A stretch of DNA of 64,000 nt. Origin: SAR86 cluster bacterium SAR86E. Lineage in GTDB: Bacteria > Pseudomonadota > Gammaproteobacteria > Magnimaribacterales > D2472. Of the stretch, positions 56,697 through 64,000 are shown piece by piece. The DNA is taken from contig AMWX01000002.1 in NCBI GenBank assembly GCA_000307935.1, positions 186,001 to 250,000 of the forward strand, read 5' to 3'. A program made the position numbers and the translations under genes. The notes below the pieces were generated by a model. The model was not told the origin of the DNA and made no database searches. It worked only from the letters and a program-made list of their open reading frames with translations. How positions within the stretch are numbered: position 1 is the stretch's first letter; each line of letters begins with the position of its first letter.

Positions 56697-59257
56697 TAAA
56701 TTACAAAGTTAATAAGTTTTTCTTTTACATAGATTACCTTTTTTATCGGTGCATTAGCTAGAATTTTTTTAACATTTTCATTAGCTTTTGCTAATTGTTC
56801 TATTTCGGGTTGCTCCCAATCAATTGCAACTTGTTCCTTTCCTCTTACTTTTCCATTGACCTGAATAATAAGTTGAAAATCATCCAATTTAAGAAAATCT
56901 TCATCAACAGCAGGCCAATTGCTTTCAAAATCATTTCCATCAGAATCTGAATATTCTTTCCACAAGTAAAGACAGATATGAGGCGTTATAGGAGAGAGCA
57001 TTTTTAATGTGAAGCGAATAACTTCATCTAAGCAAAACTGTTGTGCATCATTAGCTTCATCTTCCTTAAAAGGTTCGGGCACAGCATTCAATAACTCCAT
57101 AACGGAGGCTATGGCTGTATTAAATGAATTTCTTTTAGCAAAATCGTTGGTCACTTTTTTTAGAGTTTGATGACTTTTTTGACGCAACATTAACTCATCG
57201 GGTTCAAAAAACTCTGGTGCATTCTTTGAGTATATTTTTCTTGAGGAGATTAAATTCCAAATCTTTTTAAGAAATCTATAAGATCCCTCAATTGCAGTAT
57301 CTGACCATTCCAAGGATTGCTCAGGAGGTGAGGTAAACATCATATAAAGCCTAACCGTATCAGCGCCATATTTTTCAATCATTATATTAGGATCTATTCC
57401 ATTAAGCTTAGACTTGCTCATTTTGGACATACCATCCTTGAATACCTCCCTACCATCATTCAGTTTTAATTGCCCATCATCACCGGTCACAAAATCTTTA
57501 TTTACCCATTCAGGATTTCCATTTAAATCTTTGGTAAAAAATGCATCTGACAGAACCATGCCTTGGGTGAGCAGTCGCTTGAATGGCTCAGATGAATTAA
57601 TTAGTTTTTGATCTCTTAACAAGAGATTAAAAAACCTTGCATAAAGAAGATGCAGGATTGCGTGTTCTATTCCTCCTATGTAATGATCCACTGGTAACCA
57701 ATAATCTGCGTCCTTGCCAAGCATTGAATCATTTGGCTGGGATGCAAATCTCGCTGCATACCAAGAACTTTCAAAAAAAGTATCAAAAGTATCTGTTTCT
57801 CTTACAGCATCCTTATTGCAATTCGGGCATTTAGTTTTTTTCCATTCATCAAATGAGCTAAGACTCATTCCTTTGGAAATATCTTCTTTAATATCCGGAA
57901 GTTCAACCGGCAGATCAGTCTCAGCAACTGGTACTTGACCACATTCTTCACAATGTATTATTGGAATAGGGCAGCCCCAATAACGCTGCCTTGATATTCC
58001 CCAATCTCGTAGTCGAAAATTTATTTCAATTTTTGCATTATTATACGCAGCCAAATCTTTTGAGATTTGCGAGAAAGCTTGCTCAGAATCAAGCCCATTA
58101 TATTCACCTGAATTTATTAGTGTTCCCTTAGCTTCAAGTGCGTGCTCATCAATATTTTCACCTGCCAAAGTTTCAATAACCTGCAAAATAGGTAGTTTAT
58201 ATTTTTTTGCAAATTCATAATCACGCTGGTCGTGACCAGGAACACACATCACTGCCCCAGAGCCGTACTCCATAAGAACAAAATTAGCTATCCAAATTGG
58301 AATCTCATCCTTTGTAATAGGGTGGATAGCTTTTAAACCAGTGTCGATTCCTATTTTTTCCTGTTTTGCAATTGCAGCCTCAGTTTTCTTATTAGTTTGA
58401 TTTTCATTTATAAACCTATTGATTGAAGCATTTTTTGTTTTCAAAGAATTTGATAACGGATGATCTAAAGCAATTGCACAGTATGTAGTGCCAAATATCG
58501 TATCAGGTCTAGTAGTGAATACTTGCAAGACCCCTTTGTTGTTTTTAATATCAAAATGAAAGCTTAAACCCTTAGATTTCCCAATCCAATTCTTTTGCAT
58601 TAATTTGACTTGATTTGGCCAGCTATCTAGTTTTTCAAGCCCAGCCAATAGCTCCTCAGCATAACTAGTAATTTTTAAAAAATACTGATTAATTTTTTTG
58701 CGTTCAATCTCAGCACCAGAACGCCAACCTTTTCCATCAATAACTTGCTCATTTGCTAATACCGTTTTATCTACAGGATCCCAATTAACTTCAGACTTTT
58801 TTCTTTCTACCAAACCTCCTTTAAGTAATTGAATAAAAAACCATTGTTCCCATTTAAAGTAATCTGGTGAAGATGTATTGATTTCTCTGCTCCAATCATA
58901 ACTTAGCCCCAAGGCATCAAGCTGTATTTTCATACTCTTGATATTTTGATTAGTCCACTCCTTAGGAGATACATTATTTTCTATGGCTGCATTTTCAGCA
59001 GGAAGCCCAAACGCATCCCATCCCATGGGTTGAAGCACATTAAAACCTTGCATTCGCTTAAATCTAGAAATTACATCACCAATTGTATAGTTTCTTACAT
59101 GACCCATATGAAGCTTTCCAGAAGGATAAGGAAACATTGATAGGCAGTAGAATTTTTCTTTTAACTCAGAAGGCTCTGCTTTAAAGGAATCATTTGCTTT
59201 CCAGAACTTCTGAATTAAATCTTCTATTTTTGTTGGATTGTATTCTTGAGAACTCAT
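56696..59257 (-). CDS. leuS: leucyl-tRNA synthetase
   Basis: An 853-residue class I synthetase. HIGH motif as HMGHVRNYT near 50; KMSKS as MSKMSKSKLNG near 610; the CP1 editing domain has TTRPDTIFGTTY near 247 and the QRD-type GHDQRDYEFAKKY near 340. Zinc-type cysteines (HCEECGQ and CPNCNKD near 430-470) are present. It charges tRNA-Leu and edits wrong residues. Its ATG overlaps the accC stop in ATGA, so it belongs to the same operon. The C-terminal domain is complete. Confidence 0.97.
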   Translation of the reverse strand: MSSQEYNPTKIEDLIQKFWKANDSFKAEPSELKEKFYCLSMFPYPSGKLHMGHVRNYTIGDVISRFKRMQGFNVLQPMGWDAFGLPAENAAIENNVSPKEWTNQNIKSMKIQLDALGLSYDWSREINTSSPDYFKWEQWFFIQLLKGGLVERKKSEVNWDPVDKTVLANEQVIDGKGWRSGAEIERKKINQYFLKITSYAEELLAGLEKLDSWPNQVKLMQKNWIGKSKGLSFHFDIKNNKGVLQVFTTRPDTIFGTTYCAIALDHPLSNSLKTKNASINRFINENQTNKKTEAAIAKQEKIGIDTGLKAIHPITKDEIPIWIANFVLMEYGSGAVMCVPGHDQRDYEFAKKYKLPILQVIETLAGENIDEHALEAKGTLINSGEYNGLDSEQAFSQISKDLAAYNNAKIEINFRLRDWGISRQRYWGCPIPIIHCEECGQVPVAETDLPVELPDIKEDISKGMSLSSFDEWKKTKCPNCNKDAVRETDTFDTFFESSWYAARFASQPNDSMLGKDADYWLPVDHYIGGIEHAILHLLYARFFNLLLRDQKLINSSEPFKRLLTQGMVLSDAFFTKDLNGNPEWVNKDFVTGDDGQLKLNDGREVFKDGMSKMSKSKLNGIDPNIMIEKYGADTVRLYMMFTSPPEQSLEWSDTAIEGSYRFLKKIWNLISSRKIYSKNAPEFFEPDELMLRQKSHQTLKKVTNDFAKRNSFNTAIASVMELLNAVPEPFKEDEANDAQQFCLDEVIRFTLKMLSPITPHICLYLWKEYSDSDGNDFESNWPAVDEDFLKLDDFQLIIQVNGKVRGKEQVAIDWEQPEIEQLAKANENVKKILANAPIKKVIYVKEKLINFVI

Positions 59258-60597
59258 TTTTTTAAAAACGATCCTTCAAGATAATTAATATTATGCTTAT
59301 TTTTGCAAAATGTTTGATCATTTAAGAGTGTTTGATGCAGCGGATGATTTGTTTTTATACCATCAACAAAAAATTCGTCCAAGGCGCTAATCATTCTCTT
59401 GATACATGATTCTCGGGTATTTGCAGTTGTGATAATTTTTGCAAGCAAAGAATCATAGTGAGGAGGCACAACATATCCAGAATAAATATGGGAATCAAAC
59501 CTTACACCAAATCCTCCTGGAGGATGCATTTTATTAATAACGCCAGGCGATGGGATAAATGTTTCGGGATCCTCTGCATTAATCCTGCACTCCATGGCAT
59601 GTCCTCTAAAAATAATTTCATCTTGATCAAGGGTCATTTTTAACCCAAGTGAAATTTTTAGTTGTGCTTTTACAATATCAAAACCTGTAATCATTTCAGA
59701 TACGGGATGCTCTACTTGAATTCTTGTATTCATTTCAATGAAGTAAAAATCTCCATCCTCATATAAAAACTCCAGCGTTCCAACACCAGAGTATTTAATA
59801 TCCACACAAAGCCTCAAGCAAGCCTCTAGCGTTTTTTTAAGAGCATCTTCATTTATATCAAGAGCAGGTGCCTCTTCGATAATTTTTTGATGTCTTCTTT
59901 GCATGCTACAGTCCCGGGTTCCAAGATGAATAGCATTACCATTACCATCTGCAACAATTTGTATTTCAATGTGACGAGGATTTTTAATAAATTTTTCAAA
60001 ATATATTGTGTCATTGCCAAATGCATTCTTAGCTTCCTGCTTTGTAAGTTGGAGCGCAGAAATAAGTTCAACTTCCTCATGAACCACTCTCATTCCTCTT
60101 CCACCTCCGCCCGCAGATGCTTTAATCATTAACGGATATCCAACATTTTGAGCTATTTGCTTGATTGCTTCTTCAGCTTCTGGAATTTGACCCTTGAAAC
60201 CTGGAACAATTGGAATACCTGATTTTTCTGCTAGACTTTTTGCAGTGATTTTATCCCCCATTTGCCTTATAACACTTGATGATGGGCCAATAAATACAAA
60301 CCCGCTAGCCTCACATCTTTCAGCAAAATCTGCATCTTCTGCTAAAAAACCATAGCCTGGGTATATTGCATTTGCTCCAGTAACTTCAGCTGCTGAGAGG
60401 ATTGAGGGAATATTTAGATAGCTTTCTAAAGGACTTGCTGGTCCAACGCAAACAGTTTCATCGGCCAATCGAAGATGTTTTAATTCTTTGTCTCCAGATG
60501 AATATATTGCAACAGTTTTTAGATCAAGTTCCTTGCAAGCTCTAAGAGCTCGCAGAGCAATCTCTCCTCTGTTGGCAATTAAGATTTTTTTTGACAT
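59254..60597 (-). CDS. accC: acetyl-CoA carboxylase biotin carboxylase
   Basis: A 447-residue ATP-grasp biotin carboxylase. KKILIANRGEIALRALRA starts it; ATP site SAGGGGRGMRVVHEE near 160, ARH-like region with EKFIKNPRHIEIQI near 205 and EMNTRIQVEHPVSE near 288. It carboxylates biotin on BCCP as the first half reaction of fatty acid synthesis. It begins within one base of the accB stop. Followed by leuS instead of the usual prmA. Confidence 0.97.
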   Translation of the reverse strand: MSKKILIANRGEIALRALRACKELDLKTVAIYSSGDKELKHLRLADETVCVGPASPLESYLNIPSILSAAEVTGANAIYPGYGFLAEDADFAERCEASGFVFIGPSSSVIRQMGDKITAKSLAEKSGIPIVPGFKGQIPEAEEAIKQIAQNVGYPLMIKASAGGGGRGMRVVHEEVELISALQLTKQEAKNAFGNDTIYFEKFIKNPRHIEIQIVADGNGNAIHLGTRDCSMQRRHQKIIEEAPALDINEDALKKTLEACLRLCVDIKYSGVGTLEFLYEDGDFYFIEMNTRIQVEHPVSEMITGFDIVKAQLKISLGLKMTLDQDEIIFRGHAMECRINAEDPETFIPSPGVINKMHPPGGFGVRFDSHIYSGYVVPPHYDSLLAKIITTANTRESCIKRMISALDEFFVDGIKTNHPLHQTLLNDQTFCKNKHNINYLEGSFLKK

Positions 60598-61028
60598 TAA
60601 TCTATAACGATTAAGGTTTGATCAAATTCAACTGGCTCACCGTCATTAATATTAATGGCTGAAACTTTGCCTGTATATTCTGATTTAATTTCATTCATCA
60701 TTTTCATAGCCTCAACAATACAAACTACGTCACCAGCATTAACATGGCTACCAATTTCAACAAAAGGTGGTTTATCAGGCGCAGGTTTCCTATAAAAAGT
60801 TCCAACAATTGGCGATTTAATTTTTGAACCTGCGTCAATGGACATTTCATCGTCTTTTTCTTCGGAGATATTAATAGAGGATTTGACTGTAGGAATAGAC
60901 TTCACCTCGATTTGTTGAGCATTTCCTCTAACAATTCTTACAGACTCTTCTCCTTCTTTAACCTCAATTTCAGTTAAGTCTGAGTCTTGAAGCATTTCAA
61001 TTAGTTTTTTTATTTTTCTAATGTCCAT
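60597..61028 (-). CDS. accB: biotin carboxyl carrier protein
   Basis: A 143-residue BCCP: N-terminal MDIRKIKKLIEML helix, an acidic flexible linker (about 45-70) and the biotinyl domain with EAMKMMNE carrying the biotin lysine near residue 109. ATG 61028 gives the standard start; it overlaps the aroQ end by 11 bases. Functions with AccC in acetyl-CoA carboxylase. Confidence 0.96.
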   Translation of the reverse strand: MDIRKIKKLIEMLQDSDLTEIEVKEGEESVRIVRGNAQQIEVKSIPTVKSSINISEEKDDEMSIDAGSKIKSPIVGTFYRKPAPDKPPFVEIGSHVNAGDVVCIVEAMKMMNEIKSEYTGKVSAININDGEPVEFDQTLIVID

Positions 61029-61467
61029 TATTTTTATCCTCACAGTTTTCAATAATATTTATCAATGCCAGCTCATATCCATGTGTACCTAGGCCGCAAA
61101 TAACTCCTTTTGCAATATCAGAAAAGTAGGATTTTTGCCTAAACTCTTCTCTTGCAAATATATTTGAAATATGAATTTCGAAAAATGGTACCCCAATGCC
61201 TAACAAAGCGTCTCGAATTGCAATACTGGTATGTGTTAATGCACCCGGATTAATAATTACAAAATCAATTTCATTCATTGAATTTTGCAGCTTTGTAACA
61301 ATTTCATGCTCTGCATTACTTTGAAATGCTTCAACATAAACTTTATGTTTTTTTCCTTTTTCCACTAACCTTTCATTAATTTCATCCAATGTTGCTGAGC
61401 CATATACCTCCGGCTCACGCACTCCAAGCAAGTTTAGATTAGGACCATGTATCACTAGTACTTTCAT
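61018..61467 (-). CDS. aroQ: 3-dehydroquinate dehydratase, type II
   Basis: A 149-residue dodecameric type II dehydroquinase: HGPNLNLLGVREPEVYG at residue 6, the catalytic tyrosine is in this VYG-like stretch, QSNAEHEIV near 50, NPGALTHTSIAIRDAL near 75 and EIHISNIFAREEFRQKSYFS near 98. It dehydrates 3-dehydroquinate in the shikimate pathway. The aroQ-accB-accC order is conserved in gammaproteobacteria. Confidence 0.96.
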   Translation of the reverse strand: MKVLVIHGPNLNLLGVREPEVYGSATLDEINERLVEKGKKHKVYVEAFQSNAEHEIVTKLQNSMNEIDFVIINPGALTHTSIAIRDALLGIGVPFFEIHISNIFAREEFRQKSYFSDIAKGVICGLGTHGYELALINIIENCEDKNNGH

Positions 61468-61509
61468 TTTTGTAGATTTTATTCTTATTTTTGATGAAAT
61501 TAAACGATT

Positions 61510-61923
61510 TTATAAACTTTTTATAATTTTTGGATAACAGTATTTTCCCTCTGCGCAACCTTGATAAGTAACTATAATATTATTATTTTTATCTGAATTT
61601 ACATGTGAAAGCTCGACTTCTACTTCTAGATTATTTTTGAAGACAATGGATTCGCCAAAAAATTCATCTGATATAGTTGATTCATTCTTTGTAATAAAAC
61701 TATATTTAGGAGTATTATCTATTGTTTCTATTGAAACAGAATTTTTATATAGATAGTATCCAGGCTTTATTTGCCATGATAGAAAAGTTTTATTATCTCT
61801 TGTGTCTGCTTTAAAGATAAATGCTTCATCAGCACTTAAAATATCTTTTTCTTGAAACTGAAAGTTTCCAAATATAAATCCTGATAAAAAAACAAACGAG
61901 TATAATAAGGCTTTGAAATTCAT
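61510..61923 (-). CDS. stand-alone DsbD N-terminal (alpha) domain
   Basis: A 137-residue exported protein: a signal (ends near FGNFQ, residue 21), then the DsbD alpha-domain signature: ADEAFIFKADTRDN, IKPGYYLYKNSVS, DEFFGES and the active cysteine pair in TYQGCAEGKYCYP (spaced six apart). Full DsbD continues with an eight-helix membrane domain and a thioredoxin domain; here the frame stops about six residues after the motif and aroQ begins 42 bases later. The alpha domain passes electrons to DsbC, CcmG or similar. Its electron source would need to be elsewhere. Confidence 0.85.
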   Translation of the reverse strand: MNFKALLYSFVFLSGFIFGNFQFQEKDILSADEAFIFKADTRDNKTFLSWQIKPGYYLYKNSVSIETIDNTPKYSFITKNESTISDEFFGESIVFKNNLEVEVELSHVNSDKNNNIIVTYQGCAEGKYCYPKIIKSL

Positions 61924-61944
61924 TGCTGCATTATAAGAGAAACT

Positions 61945-62973
61945 ATGCTCATTAAAATATTTTTAAAAATTTTCTTTTTGATTCCAGCTTGGGTTTTGAG
62001 ATGTATAACCTTGCAAAAAAGTCTTTGTATTAATAATCAAATATTAGATTTTCAGACCCAGATTTTTTTGAGCCTACAATCAATGCAAAATAATGCATTT
62101 GAAAACCTTGACTCAATACAGGCTTCTGACTTGAGGGTGCTTGTCGAGGGCGGAAGAGAGGGTCTTCCTTTGAACGCCAAATCTTCACAGGATGTAAAAG
62201 TATTAGATCATTATTTGCTGACAGAATTTGGCAGGCTGCAATTGAGGGAGTATTGTCCAGATCAAGTTTCAGTTAAGTCTTCAATTCTATATTTCCATGG
62301 TGGAGGCTATGTATTAGGAAGCATTAAAACTCATGATCCTTGGTTGCAATTTTTTGCTTCTGAGATCGGAGTTAGGATTTTTTCACTAGATTATAGACTC
62401 TCTCCAGAAAATAAATTTCCATGCTCATTGACAGATGCAAACCTTTCTTTAAATTGGCTTGTTGAAGAACTGAAAATTCCTTGTCAGGAGATTAGCCTTT
62501 GTGGTGATAGCGCTGGTGCTCATTTAGCTGCATCTTTATCTACATTCAGAGCTATTAAAAATTTAGAATTGCCTGCTTCTCAATGTTTAATTTATCCAAT
62601 GACAGATCCATCATGCAGTTCAAAATCTCATACTGACTATGCCGAAGGCTTTTTTTTGACCAAAAAAGCAATGGTTTGGTTTTGGGATCAGCTTAAAAAC
62701 TCAGATCTCGATCTAGTAGACCCAATGTTTAATTTAACAATTACTCCAAATGCAAAGCTTCCAAAGACTCTGCTGATTACTGCTGGATTTGATCCTTTAA
62801 GCGATGAGGGAGAGTCGTATGCTAGGCTTTTGCATGAGTCAGGTAATCAGGTTGAACAAATTCATTATCCCCACATGATTCATGGTTTTGTTAATATGAC
62901 TTCCTTGAGAGCAGCAAAAGTCGCAACAAAAGACCTGCTTGCTTCTTATAGAAAAGAATTATTAAATATATGA
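61945..62973 (+). CDS. HSL-family alpha/beta hydrolase (esterase/lipase)
   Basis: A 342-residue hydrolase of the hormone-sensitive-lipase type: oxyanion YFHGGGYVLGS near residue 117, nucleophile LCGDSAGAHLAAS near 184, acid in GFDPLSDEG near 284 and histidine in HMIHGFVNMT near 314. A hydrophobic N-terminus (residues 3-22) may anchor it to the membrane. It hydrolyses acyl esters of small to medium chain; natural substrate unknown. It is coupled to the ABC gene by an ATGA overlap at 62970-62973. Confidence 0.87.
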   Translation: MLIKIFLKIFFLIPAWVLRCITLQKSLCINNQILDFQTQIFLSLQSMQNNAFENLDSIQASDLRVLVEGGREGLPLNAKSSQDVKVLDHYLLTEFGRLQLREYCPDQVSVKSSILYFHGGGYVLGSIKTHDPWLQFFASEIGVRIFSLDYRLSPENKFPCSLTDANLSLNWLVEELKIPCQEISLCGDSAGAHLAASLSTFRAIKNLELPASQCLIYPMTDPSCSSKSHTDYAEGFFLTKKAMVWFWDQLKNSDLDLVDPMFNLTITPNAKLPKTLLITAGFDPLSDEGESYARLLHESGNQVEQIHYPHMIHGFVNMTSLRAAKVATKDLLASYRKELLNI

Positions 62974-64000
62974 AACCATTGCTAAAAATTTCTAACTTAT
63001 CTGTAAACTTCAAAGTAAGAAAATCTGTCTTTGCTGCAGTAAAAGATTTTAATTTAACCATACATGAAAATGAAATTGTTGGTTTGGTGGGTGAGTCTGG
63101 TTCCGGAAAATCTGTTACAGCGATGTCTATTATGAGGCTACTTCCCGAGCCTAAAGCTTTTTATGGCACAAAGTCATCAATCTTATTTGATGACCATGAA
63201 ATTCTTCAAGCAGACAAAAATTCTTTAAGAGATATTAGGGGAAACAAAATATCTATGATATTTCAAGAGCCAATGACTTCTCTCAATCCCTATCATAGAG
63301 TTGGTGACCAAATAGTTGAATCTATTCAACTGCATAAAGCCCAACCCAAAAATCATGCAGTATTAGAAGCTAAAAATTTGATGAATCTGGTAGAAATTCC
63401 AGAAATAGATAGGAGATTTTCAGCATATCCGCATGAACTTTCAGGAGGCCAGAGACAAAGAATTATGATAGCTATGGCTCTTGCCAATAAGCCTCAGCTA
63501 TTAATTGCTGATGAGCCTACAACTGCATTGGACGTAACTATTCAAGCCCAAATACTTGATTTAATGACAAAGTTAAAAAATGAAGTTGGGATGTCTATTT
63601 TATTTATTACTCATGACTTAGGTCTGATTGAAAAATTTTCTGATTCAATAACAGTCATGCAGGAAGGCGTTATAGTTGAGCAGGGCGAAACTAAATCTGT
63701 TTTTAATAATCCTCAGCACAAATACACAAAGAAATTAATTAATTCTGAGCCATCTGCAAAGCAAGATTCTCTTTTAGTTCAAGAAAACCTCATTGATGTA
63801 AAAGACTTAAATATTTATTACCCTCTACCAAATAAAAAAATTTTTCAAAAAGATTTCTTCCATGCTGTAAAAAATGTAAATTTTTCCATTCCAAAAAATT
63901 CAACAATAGGACTTGTCGGAGAATCTGGTTCAGGAAAATCAACCCTTGGAAAGGCTTTGGCAGGCTTAATTCAGTATCAAGGTTCAGTTGCCTATGATGG
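62970..64000 (+). CDS. oligopeptide/microcin-type ABC transporter double ATPase, partial
   Basis: The frame starts at ATG 62970 and runs to the right edge without a stop (343 full codons). It contains one complete ABC domain with GESGSGKS (Walker A), LSGGQRQR (signature) and LLIADEPTT (Walker B), then a second domain cut off shortly after its own Walker A GESGSGKST. Two fused Dpp/Opp-type ATPases are the YejF/DppD-DppF arrangement for importing peptides or modified peptides. Partner permease and binding protein genes must lie beyond the window. Confidence 0.88.
   Translation, partial: MKPLLKISNLSVNFKVRKSVFAAVKDFNLTIHENEIVGLVGESGSGKSVTAMSIMRLLPEPKAFYGTKSSILFDDHEILQADKNSLRDIRGNKISMIFQEPMTSLNPYHRVGDQIVESIQLHKAQPKNHAVLEAKNLMNLVEIPEIDRRFSAYPHELSGGQRQRIMIAMALANKPQLLIADEPTTALDVTIQAQILDLMTKLKNEVGMSILFITHDLGLIEKFSDSITVMQEGVIVEQGETKSVFNNPQHKYTKKLINSEPSAKQDSLLVQENLIDVKDLNIYYPLPNKKIFQKDFFHAVKNVNFSIPKNSTIGLVGESGSGKSTLGKALAGLIQYQGSVAYD

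Overview
This window is an AT-rich (roughly one third G+C by eye), tightly packed bacterial chromosome segment. The blocks rsfS-rlmH-mrdA-mrdB-mltB-dacA, leuS/lptE/holA, aroQ-accB-accC and parE-parC, together with an OxyR that keeps both redox cysteines beside katG, point to a gammaproteobacterium. Low G+C, many 4-base and tail-to-tail gene overlaps, a Fur-controlled TonB receptor and a Na+/solute symporter suggest a streamlined marine lineage such as SAR86. That placement is inference; no rRNA gene is present to test it.

Layout. 1-4.5 kb: end of a possible ArsR-like regulator, an FKBP lipoprotein, a small membrane protein coupled to a fatty-acid desaturase, a DUF4212/SSS symporter pair, a short minus-strand coiled-coil gene (3866-4027) and a DoxX protein. 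4.5-7.5 kb: a Fur box and FecA-like receptor, a compact structured RNA candidate directly after its stop codon, tRNA-Ala(TGC), and a 343-base non-coding stretch holding a strong hairpin. 7.5-10.9 kb: hchA, an ADP/ATP-translocase-like carrier and an apparently exported MDR oxidoreductase. 10.9-14.3 kb: a secreted metallo-beta-lactamase-fold hydrolase, a shikimate-kinase-like protein, and a BI-1/small protein/type II pantothenate kinase operon.

14.3-17.7 kb holds the most unusual unit: an operon of a ferritin-like diiron protein, an exported parallel beta-helix protein and a diheme cytochrome c of the SO2930 type. A perfect 21-bp palindrome lies over its promoter, and a degenerate copy lies over the tolC promoter 19 kb away. 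17.7-22.4 kb: cobT-cobS, tesB and an alpha/beta hydrolase. 22.4-29 kb looks like a glycoside uptake and degradation locus: a GPH-family symporter, a fused Gfo/Idh/MocA-aldo/keto reductase, a cytoplasmic GH3 glycosidase with a PA14 domain, and a TauE-like exporter. 29-33.6 kb: an LLM oxidoreductase with an NTF2-like partner, then oxyR facing katG.

33.6-47.3 kb is mostly housekeeping: coaD, mutM, tolC, parE, parC, argD, a DUF2244 gene, a PPi-type phosphofructokinase, mpl, a LON-domain protein, an MDR reductase and a PGPGW membrane protein. 47.4-54.2 kb is the cell-elongation operon rsfS-rlmH-mrdA-mrdB-mltB-dacA-dat, whose mltB carries an embedded LysM. 54.1-61.9 kb is a long minus-strand unit: a stand-alone DsbD N-terminal domain, aroQ, accB, accC, leuS, a CrtC/AttH-like protein, lptE and holA. 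The window ends with an HSL-type hydrolase coupled to a double-ATPase oligopeptide ABC protein that runs off the edge.
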